64,000 nucleotides of DNA from the NCBI GenBank assembly GCA_002919235.1, contig PKEX01000009.1:1-64000 (forward strand). Direction: 5' to 3'. The notes under the pieces were generated by a model, which was given only the letters and a program-made list of their open reading frames with translations, was not told the DNA's origin and made no database searches. Positions 34,451-42,790 of this stretch are shown one piece after another. This DNA is from Clostridia bacterium (GTDB taxonomy: Bacteria > Bacillota > Limnochordia > DTU080 > RSA5). Both the position numbers and the translations under genes were made by a program. Every line of letters begins with the position of its first letter. Positions within the stretch are counted from its first letter, which is position 1.

Positions 34451-35905
34451 ATGCTGCCGGTGGGACGGTTTAGCAAGACGGACGCCTGGATCGCGGGGAC
34501 GTGGACCGACCCGGGCGCGCGCTTTCGGGTGATCAATCCCGCGACCGGAGAGACCATCGCCGAGGTGGCGGACTGCGGGCCCGAAGAGGCGCGCCGGGCA
34601 GTGGAAGCGGCCGAGACGGCCTTCCGGGCGTGGAGCGGGACCAGCGTCTACGAGCGCAGCGCCGTGCTTTGGCGGCTGCGGGACCTCATGCTGGAGCACC
34701 GGGAGGATCTGGCCCGGCTGATGTCCCTCGAGATGGGCAAGCCCATCAAAGAATCCCGGGGCGAAGTGGTGTACGCCGCCGGGTTCGTCGAGTGGTACGC
34801 CGAGGAGGCCAAGCGGATCTTCGGCGAGATCATCCCCGCCTCCACCTTGGAGAAGCGCATCCTGATCCAGGCCGCGCCGGTGGGACCGGTCTACGGCATC
34901 ACCCCGTGGAACTTCCCCGCGGCCATGGTGACCCGCAAGCTCGCGCCGGCGCTGGCGGCCGGCTGCAGCTTCATCCTAAAGCCCGCCGAGCAGTCGCCGC
35001 TGACGGCGCTGGCCCTGGCCGAGCTGCTCCACGAAGCAGGCCTGCCGCCCGGCGTGTTCCAGGTGATCACCACCCACGACCCGGCCGGCGTGAGCCAGGT
35101 GATCCTGGACGATCCCCGCATCCGCAAGCTCACCTTCACCGGCTCCACCGAAGTGGGCTCCAAGCTGTACGCCCAGGCGGCGGCCACCGTGAAGCGGGTC
35201 TCGCTGGAGCTGGGCGGCCACGCCCCCTTCCTGGTCTTTGAAGACGCGGACCTGGACAAGGCGGTCAAAGAAGCCGTGACGTGCGCGTTCCGCAACACCG
35301 GGCAGACCTGCGTCTGCGCCAACCGCATCTACGTGCACGAAGCCGTGGCCGGCCGCTTCCTGGAGGCGTTCGTCGAGGCGGTGCGCGGCCTAAAAGTGGG
35401 CGATCCCCTGGACGAGAGCACCGACATCGGTCCCCTCGTCGACCAGCAGGGTTTCGACAAGGTGAAAGCCCACGTGGACGACGCCCTCCGGCGCGGGGCC
35501 AAGGCGCTCCTGGGAGGAACGCCCCTTGCGCCGGGCGGGCGCGCCGGCGGGTACTACTTCGCGCCGACGGTGCTGGCAGGCGTGGACGCCGCCATGCGGG
35601 TCGCGCGCGAGGAGACCTTCGGGCCGGTGGCCCCGGTCCTCACCTTCGCCAGCGAAGAGGAGGCGGTGCGCCTGGCCAACGACACCCCCTACGGCCTTGC
35701 GGCCTACGTCTTCACCAAGGACGTGAGCCGGGTGTTCCGGGTCACGGAGGCGCTGGAGTACGGCATCGTGGGCGTGAACGACGGCGTGCCGGCCACGCCC
35801 CAGGCGCCCTTCGGCGGCGTAAAGCTGTCGGGCGTGGGCCGCGAGGGAGGGACCTATGGGATCGAAGAGTATATTGAGCGCAAGTTCGTCTCCATCAAAC
35901 TCTGA
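34451..35905 (+). CDS. NAD-dependent aldehyde dehydrogenase, succinate-semialdehyde type
   Basis: A 484-residue aldehyde dehydrogenase closest in pattern to GabD. TPWNFPAAMVTRKLAPALAAGCSFILKPAEQSP is the cofactor segment, LELGGHAPFLVFEDADLDKAV holds the general-base Glu and NTGQTCVCANRIYVHE the catalytic Cys. The C-terminal PFGGVKLSGVGREGG is typical of succinate-semialdehyde dehydrogenases. No GABA transaminase gene is nearby, so the physiological aldehyde is unresolved. It lies 266 bases after the YbjQ gene start in a divergent gap with no clear promoter. Confidence 0.87.
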   Translation: MLPVGRFSKTDAWIAGTWTDPGARFRVINPATGETIAEVADCGPEEARRAVEAAETAFRAWSGTSVYERSAVLWRLRDLMLEHREDLARLMSLEMGKPIKESRGEVVYAAGFVEWYAEEAKRIFGEIIPASTLEKRILIQAAPVGPVYGITPWNFPAAMVTRKLAPALAAGCSFILKPAEQSPLTALALAELLHEAGLPPGVFQVITTHDPAGVSQVILDDPRIRKLTFTGSTEVGSKLYAQAAATVKRVSLELGGHAPFLVFEDADLDKAVKEAVTCAFRNTGQTCVCANRIYVHEAVAGRFLEAFVEAVRGLKVGDPLDESTDIGPLVDQQGFDKVKAHVDDALRRGAKALLGGTPLAPGGRAGGYYFAPTVLAGVDAAMRVAREETFGPVAPVLTFASEEEAVRLANDTPYGLAAYVFTKDVSRVFRVTEALEYGIVGVNDGVPATPQAPFGGVKLSGVGREGGTYGIEEYIERKFVSIKL

Positions 35906-35938
35906 ACCGGGAATCAGGACAAAGGAGCGCTTCGTGCC

Positions 35939-36379
35939 ATGACCTCTCCGGGATCGCCGCCGGCGGCCGGTTCCCGGCAGGAAGCGGAAGGCCCCTTCCG
36001 CCCGGGCTCCCGCCGGGGCGGCACGCTGGCCCTGCTGGCCGCCATGTGGGACGGCTTTTGCCTTCGCTGCCCGTCGTGCCGCCGGGGCCCGATCTACAAG
36101 TCGCTCCTCGAGATGCACCCGGCGTGCCCCGCCTGCGGCGCGCCTTTCGAGCGGGACAACGAGGGCGACTTCCTCGGGGCGATGGTGACCGCCTACTCGC
36201 TGACGGTGGTCTTCGGCGCCGTCTTGACCGTCCTGCTCTACGTCTTCACGCGGCTTCCCATCGCCACCCAGATGCTGATCGTGGGCGGCGCCAGCCTCAC
36301 GTTTCTCCTGGTCTTTTACCGCAATCTCAAAGGCGTCTGGGTCGCGGTGCTGCTCGCGCTGCTCCGCTGGATGAAATGA
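35939..36379 (+). CDS. DUF983 family membrane protein
   Basis: A 146-residue protein: a polar N-terminus, then WDGFCLRCPSCRRGPIYKSLLEMHPACPACGAPFERDNEGDFLGAMV with two CxxC pairs (probable zinc site) and two transmembrane helices. That is the DUF983 pattern. Some members sit next to cytochrome oxidase genes; function is not established. AAAGGAGCG precedes the ATG. It is 33 bases after the aldehyde dehydrogenase and borders the nitrite/copper region. Confidence 0.85.
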   Translation: MTSPGSPPAAGSRQEAEGPFRPGSRRGGTLALLAAMWDGFCLRCPSCRRGPIYKSLLEMHPACPACGAPFERDNEGDFLGAMVTAYSLTVVFGAVLTVLLYVFTRLPIATQMLIVGGASLTFLLVFYRNLKGVWVAVLLALLRWMK

Positions 36380-36410
36380 CGCGCGGCCCGGGACAGGCTA
36401 CCGGAGCCGG

Positions 36411-37124
36411 TCAAACCTCGGGATCCTGGACCAGCGCCGCCAGGCGGCCCGGGTCCCTGATGACGATGCGCTCTCGGCCCGATTCGATGAGCCCCTGGCT
36501 TTCCCACCGGCTCAGCACCCGGCTGACCGTATAGAGCGTGGTACCGGTCAGTTCCCCCAGGTCCTGGCGGGTGAGGCGCAAGATCCGGGGCTCTCCCGGC
36601 CCGGCGGCGCCGTGGGACTGCGCCGCAAGCCGCAGCAAGGCGCGGGCGAGGCGCTGCTCCACCCGCTCGGTCGAGAGCGCCCTCACCCGGTCCTGAAGGC
36701 TTTTCACCATCGCGGCCAGGTGCTGGATGACGTTGAGCGCCACCTTGGGCTCGGCCTGGACCAGCTCCTGCATGGTGGGCCCGTCCCACGAAAGCAGCTC
36801 CGACTCGGATACCGCCTCGGCCGCCGCCGGATAGCGCTCCCGCACGAAGAGCGCGATCCCGCCGAACATCCCTCCCGGCTCGACGAACCTCAGCAGCACC
36901 TGCCGGCCGTCGGGCGTCACCTGCGTCAGCTTCATCCGCCCGGAGACCAGGAGATAGAGGCGGTCCGCGGGATCGTCCTGGTGAAAGCAGATCTCGCCCG
37001 GCGCGAGGCGATGGGCCCTGGCGGCGCGGTATACCCGCTCAAGGCCCTCCGGGTCCAGCCCGCCGAAAAACTCCGACCGGGACAGGAATGCAAGCCTCTC
37101 CTCTTCGCCGGCGCGATCCGCCAT
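36411..37124 (-). CDS. Crp/Fnr family transcriptional regulator
   Basis: A 237-residue regulator. The cyclic-nucleotide-binding-like barrel (LAPGEICFHQDDPADRLYLLVSGRMKLTQV) fills residues 40-125, a long dimer helix follows, and the C-terminal winged helix contains RQDLGELTGTTLYTVSRVLSRWESQGLIES. The N-terminus lacks the cysteine cluster of Fnr, so it is not an iron-sulphur oxygen sensor of that type; NnrR/Dnr-like or Crp-like sensing is possible. It lies in the nitrite reductase neighbourhood, which suggests control of nitrogen-oxide or low-oxygen genes (inference). Confidence 0.88.
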   Translation of the reverse strand: MADRAGEEERLAFLSRSEFFGGLDPEGLERVYRAARAHRLAPGEICFHQDDPADRLYLLVSGRMKLTQVTPDGRQVLLRFVEPGGMFGGIALFVRERYPAAAEAVSESELLSWDGPTMQELVQAEPKVALNVIQHLAAMVKSLQDRVRALSTERVEQRLARALLRLAAQSHGAAGPGEPRILRLTRQDLGELTGTTLYTVSRVLSRWESQGLIESGRERIVIRDPGRLAALVQDPEV

Positions 37125-37155
37125 CCCGCAGCCCTCCTCGACCTCTCTCCATTTT

Positions 37156-38424
37156 TCACCCTCTCGCGACCGGGACCTCCCGGGGCCGCAGCAGGTTGCG
37201 CACGAGGTGCGAAAGGACGGGAAGGAGCGGCGCCAGGGACGTATAGGCCGCGAAGGCGCGGGGCCAGGCGCCGGCGGGATCCGCCCACAGCGGGGAGAGC
37301 GAGGCCACCCCGGCCAGCAGCGCCAGCACCGCGGCGCTGAACGCCCGCGGGGAAGGCGCCGCCTCCCGCCCCCAGCGCTGGCAGGCGGCGGTGACTAGGC
37401 CGGCGCTGGCCACTCCTAAAGCCAGGACGTGGAGGTAGAAAACGCGGAGCCCGGCCCGGATCCCCCAGGCGGCCGCGGCGGGAAACGCCGCGGCGGCCAG
37501 CATCACCAGGGTCAAGGCCAAACAAGCGAGGAACGGCGCCCACTCCCAGCGCTTCTCCGCTGCCACCCGCGCGGCGAGAAGCCGCCCGTGCCACGCGGCC
37601 CCGGCCACAAAGCTGAGCGCGCTGGCCCCCAGCAGCGCCGTGACGGGCGGGGAGAACGCGCCGGCATCGGCGCCCACGGCGCCGGCCAGGGAGGCGCCGG
37701 GAAGGCCGGCGAGGAGCAGCCAGAAGGCGGCCCGCCGGCCCCGGCCCGCTGCGGCGGCGTCTCCCATGTCCTCTCGTGTGTCCTCACGCCCGCCCGCCGG
37801 TTCAAACGCCGCCAGCGCCAGCCCCAGCGGGGCGAGAATGAGCCAGCCGTGAGAAAACGCCCCCAGGAACAACTGGACGAAGAGGTCGCCCAGCCGCCCG
37901 TCCCCGGCGCCGCTGAACTGCATGACGGCCCTGCCCCATGCGCCCACCGTCGAAAGCCAAAGGCCCAGGACAGCCGCGTCCAAGAGCCCCAGAGCCGGCG
38001 TGCGGCGGCGGCCCCGGTGCGCCGCGAAGTGAGCGGTTCCCAAAGCGTACCAGGCGAACGTGTTGAGCCCGCTGGTGATGGACGCGAGCGGCAGGCTCCG
38101 CCCCCCGACGGGGACCGGCCCGTACCCGGCCACCAGGAAAAACGGGTACGCGGCGGCGCCCAAGATCAGGGCGGCCCAGCCCGCCGCTCTCAGGGCGCGC
38201 CTTGCCCGGTCCAAGGCCGCGATCATCAAGGCTGCGATGGCCGGCGTCGCCCAGGAGAAGTACATGAGGTGCGAATGCGCGTGGCGCAGGTGGCTCGCGT
38301 CGATGCCCCGGGGCAGGCCGTAAAGAAACCCGAACCGGAGCAGCGCACCGCTCGCGCCCGCGATCACGAAGCAGGCCAAAGCGGCCCGCCAGAGGGCCTG
38401 AGCTCTGTCTTCGCTTCGTTTCAT
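37156..38424 (-). CDS. polytopic membrane protein with histidine-rich HxxHAHSHLMYF motif
   Basis: A 422-residue protein with about eleven hydrophobic helices. Near residue 43 DASHLRHAHSHLMYFSWATPAIAAL resembles the helix-II histidine region of haem-copper oxidase subunit I and NnrS-like proteins, and further histidines occur in helices (AWYALGTAHFAAHRGR, GAFSHGWLI, YLHVLALG). No CuB HxxxY/HH pattern is evident. ATG with GAGGCGG upstream is chosen. It is divergent from nirK and 31 bases downstream lies the Crp/Fnr gene on the same strand. A haem-binding or NO-related role is an inference. Confidence 0.7.
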   Translation of the reverse strand: MKRSEDRAQALWRAALACFVIAGASGALLRFGFLYGLPRGIDASHLRHAHSHLMYFSWATPAIAALMIAALDRARRALRAAGWAALILGAAAYPFFLVAGYGPVPVGGRSLPLASITSGLNTFAWYALGTAHFAAHRGRRRTPALGLLDAAVLGLWLSTVGAWGRAVMQFSGAGDGRLGDLFVQLFLGAFSHGWLILAPLGLALAAFEPAGGREDTREDMGDAAAAGRGRRAAFWLLLAGLPGASLAGAVGADAGAFSPPVTALLGASALSFVAGAAWHGRLLAARVAAEKRWEWAPFLACLALTLVMLAAAAFPAAAAWGIRAGLRVFYLHVLALGVASAGLVTAACQRWGREAAPSPRAFSAAVLALLAGVASLSPLWADPAGAWPRAFAAYTSLAPLLPVLSHLVRNLLRPREVPVARG

Positions 38425-38656
38425 TAGGCACCGCCTCGCTGGAGAAAACCTGCCCCCGGGCCGCCCTGGCCGCCCGGGTCCCCGCTTTCCAAACCCGCCG
38501 CGGGTCCTGAGCGGGTGCTTCGCGAGGATCTGTTTCTCCATGGTTTGCCCCGGGGGAGCAGCCTCCCTCCTGACCACCATGCCGGCGGCTCCCGCGGCTG
38601 TCTTTGCGCGCGCGCAAACGTCCCTCCTTTCCCCGCAAAGTTGTGACACTTGCCAG

Positions 38657-38675
38657 GGCCTTTTGAGGCCTTTTG
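38657..38675 (+). repeat. tandem GGCCTTTTG repeat upstream of nirK
   Basis: Two copies of GGCCTTTTG separated by one base lie about 120 bases before nirK in the 368-base divergent gap. Could be part of a promoter or regulator site; no consensus Fnr box is visible nearby. Confidence 0.4.
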
Positions 38676-38715
38676 CACCTTCCCAATGGTGTCGTTGCAC
38701 CCTGGGTGGCTAGCT

Positions 38716-38747
38716 GCGCTTCGCGATACGCTCAAGCTGCGAAGCGC
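38716..38747 (+). promoter_or_regulatory. stem-loop in the nirK leader
   Basis: GCGCTTCGC pairs perfectly with GCGAAGCGC over a 14-base loop, 45 bases upstream of the nirK start. No T-run follows, so it is more likely an mRNA structure or an operator than a terminator. The rest of the 38425-38792 gap shows no gene. Confidence 0.4.
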
Positions 38748-38792
38748 CGCAGCCGCGCGAGCTCCCGGCGCCGCAGGAGGAGGGATGCTTGG

Positions 38793-39896
38793 ATGAAACG
38801 GATGAAACGGCTTCACGGTGTGACGCTGCTGGTCATCGCGGCAGCGGCCATCGCCGCCGGAGTTTGGTTCTTGAACGGCGGTCCCGGGGAGCCTGCGGCC
38901 CAGACCGCGGCCGGAGGCAGCGGCCAGGCCGCCGGCGGAGCGCAGGCCGCAGCTCTGGCCGAGCCCCCGCGGGAAGGCGCGGTCCGTGTCGCCCGGGACG
39001 CCGCCGGCCTGCCGCCGCCGGTGGGAGACCGCCCGCCCCGCACCGTCGTGGTGGAACTCACCGCGGTCGAGCTGGACGGGCAGCTCATGGACGGCATCAC
39101 GTACACCTACTGGACCTTCGACGGCACCGTGCCGGGCCCGATGATCCGGGTGCGGGAAGGGGACACGGTGGAGCTGCGGCTCACCAACGCGCCCGGCAAC
39201 ATCCACCCGCACTCCATCGACCTGCACGCCGTCAACGGCCCACACGGCGGGGGCTCGGCCACGCAGGTGCTGCCGGGCGAGACCAAGGCCTTCCGGTTTA
39301 AGGCGCTCAACCCCGGCCTGTACATCTACCACTGCGCCACGCCCTACGTGCCCGCGCACATCGCCAACGGCATGTACGGCCTGATCCTGGTGGAGCCTGC
39401 GGGCGGCCTGGAACCGGTGGACCGGGAGTACTACATCGTGCAGGGCGAGTTCTACACCGACCTGCGCCCGTACCAGAAGGGGCACGCCCAGTTCCACGCG
39501 GAGGCCATGTGGCAGGAGATCCCCAACTTCGTCGTCTTCAACGGGCAGTTCAACGCCCTCACCGGCGATCACCGGCTGACGGCCCGGGTGGGCGAGCGGG
39601 TGCGCCTTTTCATCGGCAACGCCGGGCCCAACCTGGCCTCGTCGGTCCACGTGATCGGCGAGATCTTCGACGTGGTCCACAAGGAAGCCGCGTCCGAAGC
39701 GGCGACCAACATCCAGACCACCTTGATCCCCGCGGGCGGGGCGGCCTGGGTCGAGTTTACGGTGGACGTGCCCGGCGAGTACACCCTGGTGGACCACGCC
39801 ATCAACCGGGCGCTGGGAAAAGGGGCCGTGGCCACCCTGTACGTCGAGGGTCCCGAGAACCCGGAGATCTTTGAGCCGCTCGACCCCGAACGCTGA
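38793..39896 (+). CDS. nirK: copper-containing nitrite reductase
   Basis: A 367-residue two-cupredoxin-domain nitrite reductase that reduces nitrite to nitric oxide. After an N-terminal membrane anchor (residues 8-25) and a linker, the first domain has NIHPHSIDLHAVNGPHGG (type 1 and 2 Cu histidines and the catalytic Asp) and YIYHCATPYVPAHIANGMYG (type 1 Cys, His, Met and a type 2 His). The second has SSVHVIGEIFD, with the catalytic His and adjacent Ile, and TLVDHAINRALGKGA with the last type 2 His. All key ligands are present. AGGAGGAGGG precedes the ATG. Acts on the outer face of the membrane. Confidence 0.93.
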   Translation: MKRMKRLHGVTLLVIAAAAIAAGVWFLNGGPGEPAAQTAAGGSGQAAGGAQAAALAEPPREGAVRVARDAAGLPPPVGDRPPRTVVVELTAVELDGQLMDGITYTYWTFDGTVPGPMIRVREGDTVELRLTNAPGNIHPHSIDLHAVNGPHGGGSATQVLPGETKAFRFKALNPGLYIYHCATPYVPAHIANGMYGLILVEPAGGLEPVDREYYIVQGEFYTDLRPYQKGHAQFHAEAMWQEIPNFVVFNGQFNALTGDHRLTARVGERVRLFIGNAGPNLASSVHVIGEIFDVVHKEAASEAATNIQTTLIPAGGAAWVEFTVDVPGEYTLVDHAINRALGKGAVATLYVEGPENPEIFEPLDPER

Positions 39897-39966
39897 GCCC
39901 CGGGACCCTGGCCTCCATCCTGAAGCAGCCCGGTGGGGCCTCAGGCGCGGCAGGGGCGGTCCCGTC

Positions 39967-41175
39967 TCATGACGGCGGAAACCGCCCCTGCGCCGTCTCC
40001 TGCTCTTCCTGGCCGGTTCCCGGCCTCATGGCCAGCACCGGGATGAGGCTCAAGAGGGCGAGCACCGCGGCGGCCCGGTACACCCAGGCGACGCCGAGCG
40101 CCTCCAGCAGCACGCCGCCCAAGAGGCCGCCGCAGATGGTGGCGAGGCTCACGTGGACGGCCGACAGCACCCCCTGGCCCGTGGCCTTGAACCCCGCCGG
40201 CGTCTCGCGATACACCAGGGCCACGGCGGAGACGTAGTAGAGCCCGTATCCCAGCCCGTTCAAGAGCTGGATCGCAAAGACCGCCGGCATCGGCGGGGTG
40301 ATGGAGAGCAGTCCCCAGCGCAGGGCGTACGCCGCCGAGCTGGCCACTAGGAGGCGGCGGGGGCCGAACCGCCGCAAGAGCCGCTCTCCCAGGAGAAAGA
40401 AGGGAAACGCCGACACCACCGCGATCCAAAGGCCCGCTCCCGCCTCCACCGATCCTGCCCCGGCGCTCCGGGCGTAGACGGCGAAGTAGGACCACCCCAT
40501 CACCTGCGACGTCTGGGAGAGCAGGGCCGCGGCCAGGAAGATCCAAAGCGGCCGGCGGGTCCAAAGCTGCCGCAGGCGGTTCCAGGAAAGGCGTCCCCCG
40601 CTGCCGGGACCGGCCCCGGCCGTCTCCCGCCGGGGGCCCGCCCGGGCGATGAGAGCCAGCGAGAGAAAGAGCCACGCGCCTTGCCAGCCGAACATCGCCG
40701 CCGCGGGCGCCGCGTGAACCAGGGCGCCCACCGCCAGCTGCGAGACGGCGTTGCCGTACGAGCCGTAGAGGCGGATCCGGCCGAAGGCCTCGGCCCGGGA
40801 GCCCAGCGTGTGCAGCGCCAGGGAGTTGAGGAGCGGGTCGATGCCGTTGAAAAAGACGGCCCAACCCACCACCAGGGCGAAGAGCGCGGGGAACGACTGG
40901 CCCAGCGGCAGGAGCCAGCTGGCGGCTCCCGCGCCGGCCAGCGCCGCCACCAGGGCCCCGCGCACCCCCGTTCGCCCGTCGGCCAGCAGGCTCCAGAGCG
41001 GCTGTACCAGAAGCCCGATGACCGGGCCCACCGCCAGCAGCACCCCGATCTGCCGGCCCGAAAGCCCCAGCCCCGAGAAGTACCAGCTCAAGAAGGCCGC
41101 GACGCCCGCGTGCCCCAGGTAGTAGTTGAAGTAGGCCGCCTTGAGCCGGCGGCCTGCGGCAGGAAGATCCTCCAC
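39967..41175 (-). CDS. MFS transporter, HcaT/PPP-like
   Basis: A 402-residue major facilitator with twelve helices. FNYYLGHAGVAAFLSWYFSGLGLSGRQIGVLLAVGPVIGLLVQPLWSLLADG is typical of the MFS_1-like family that includes the 3-phenylpropionate transporter HcaT and nucleoside transporters. Substrate unknown. It is convergent with nirK and followed upstream on the same strand by another membrane protein gene. Confidence 0.83.
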   Translation of the reverse strand: MEDLPAAGRRLKAAYFNYYLGHAGVAAFLSWYFSGLGLSGRQIGVLLAVGPVIGLLVQPLWSLLADGRTGVRGALVAALAGAGAASWLLPLGQSFPALFALVVGWAVFFNGIDPLLNSLALHTLGSRAEAFGRIRLYGSYGNAVSQLAVGALVHAAPAAAMFGWQGAWLFLSLALIARAGPRRETAGAGPGSGGRLSWNRLRQLWTRRPLWIFLAAALLSQTSQVMGWSYFAVYARSAGAGSVEAGAGLWIAVVSAFPFFLLGERLLRRFGPRRLLVASSAAYALRWGLLSITPPMPAVFAIQLLNGLGYGLYYVSAVALVYRETPAGFKATGQGVLSAVHVSLATICGGLLGGVLLEALGVAWVYRAAAVLALLSLIPVLAMRPGTGQEEQETAQGRFPPS

Positions 41176-41300
41176 TGAGCCTCACCCCGGGCGGCAGCCG
41201 GATCCCCCGGCGCCCTGCCCCTCCATGACTATGCAGGGCGGCCCATCCGTGCCGCGCCGGAGCGCGCTCCATGCGAGAAGCGCGAGAAGCAGCGGGGAGA

Positions 41301-42587
41301 TTAGCGGAAATAGGCGCGGCCCAGGTTGAACACGAGGATCCCCGTGCCGGCGGCGAGCGCGATCACGCCGGGCACCAGCAGGGCGTCCAGCTGCCGCCAG
41401 AGCCCGGCGCCGGTGAGGAGCACGCCGGCGTTGTACACCCAGATCCCCACCCTGCCCAAGCGCTGCGACACCATCTGAAGAAAGCGGGTCTTCACTTCCT
41501 CCTTAGGCTTTCCCCAGTAGCGGTGGTGCCAGAGGAGAAACGGCAGGATCCGGTGGAGGTACCCGGCGACGCTGTTGGAGAGCCACCCGGCGGCGGCGAA
41601 CCAGCCGAAGAGGACCCACTCCCGCACTCCCTGCCCTCCGGCCAGGGCGGCCCCGGCCAGCCAGACGGCCAGCCCGGCCAGGTAGCCGTGGGCGGCCCGC
41701 ACCCCGGCCAGCGTGGCCGAGCGACGCTCCGGCGCCCGCCGCCCGTAGATCCCCCGGAGGTCGAAGACGAAGATCAGGTAGCCGGCGCCGATCAGGGCCA
41801 GCGAAGCGGGATGGTAGTACCCGGCCAGCGAGGCGATGAGGCCGCCGAAGATGCCGAGGCCCAGGAGCAGGGCGACTACGGCGGCGAGCCGCCCGCGTCC
41901 CGGATCGCTTCCCGTGCGGGTGAGGCCGAAAAAGGGCGCGAGCTCGTAGGCGACGCCCGGGATCAAGAGGCCGAACCAGCCCGCGGGGCCGAGGTACAGG
42001 TGAGACCCCATGACGGCCAGCCACGAACCGCTCAGCCAGCCGGTGATCCGGTTGATGGCCAGCAGCACGCCTACCACCGTCACCAGGAGCAGCGAAATCA
42101 GCGCCGGAGCGACGAAGCCCGTCATCACCGAGCGCCGCTGGGCTTTTCGCATCGCTCCCAGCACCGCAAGAGCAGCCAGCGCCACCCCGGCCGCGATGAG
42201 GCCGCCCCCGATGGCCACCGGCGTGAACGAAGCCCGGGCCATTCCCGCCGCCAGCAGGGCGAGGCCTGCGCCGTACGCCGCGAAGCTGGCGCGCGAAAAC
42301 CCGAGCCGCACCGGGAAGGCCACCTGCAAGGCCACCGGCGCGAGCTGCTGCCACGCTCCCAGGGCCACGGCCGTCCCCCATCCCAGGGCGTAGAGGTGAG
42401 CCAGCAGGACGACCCCGTGCTGCGCAAAGATGCCCTGCGCCAGAGGCCCCCGGGCAATCCACACCACCGCGGGGATCGCGGCGAAAGAGGCAAGACCCAC
42501 GGCGAACAGCCCACCGGTGAGCCACAAGGGGAGCAGCCGCTCGGGGCTCACCCGGATCCCGACGCCTGCTTCCGCTGCCTGCTTCAT
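41301..42587 (-). CDS. twelve-helix membrane protein, haem-copper oxidase I/NnrS-like
   Basis: A 428-residue integral membrane protein with about twelve helices. Histidines in helices (QHGVVLLAHLYALGWGTAVALGAWQQLAP, MGSHLYLGPAGWFGLLIPGVAYELAPFF, AAHGYLAGLAVW, LHRILPFLLWHHRYWGK) give the look of the haem-copper oxidase subunit I superfamily edge or NnrS-like haem proteins. I cannot assign all haem and CuB ligands, so catalytic oxidase or NO reductase activity is doubtful. ATG is preceded by AGGCGGTGGCAGC. Position near nirK suggests a role in NO or nitrite physiology (inference). Confidence 0.68.
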   Translation of the reverse strand: MKQAAEAGVGIRVSPERLLPLWLTGGLFAVGLASFAAIPAVVWIARGPLAQGIFAQHGVVLLAHLYALGWGTAVALGAWQQLAPVALQVAFPVRLGFSRASFAAYGAGLALLAAGMARASFTPVAIGGGLIAAGVALAALAVLGAMRKAQRRSVMTGFVAPALISLLLVTVVGVLLAINRITGWLSGSWLAVMGSHLYLGPAGWFGLLIPGVAYELAPFFGLTRTGSDPGRGRLAAVVALLLGLGIFGGLIASLAGYYHPASLALIGAGYLIFVFDLRGIYGRRAPERRSATLAGVRAAHGYLAGLAVWLAGAALAGGQGVREWVLFGWFAAAGWLSNSVAGYLHRILPFLLWHHRYWGKPKEEVKTRFLQMVSQRLGRVGIWVYNAGVLLTGAGLWRQLDALLVPGVIALAAGTGILVFNLGRAYFR

Positions 42588-42790
42588 GCTGCCACCGCCT
42601 TTCCGTTGGAGCCGCTGGAGGATCGTTGAGGCCCGGCGCCGCGCCCCGGTGCCCCCGGAACTTGCGCCGGCGGCGCCCTACGGAGGCGCCTTCCTGCATA
42701 GGGTTTGCCATGACGGGCCCGGGCTCCCGGCAGGGAAGCGCCGGCTTGGGCGGGACTTCAGCGCCCGCCGCCCGCCACGGAGGGAAGACG

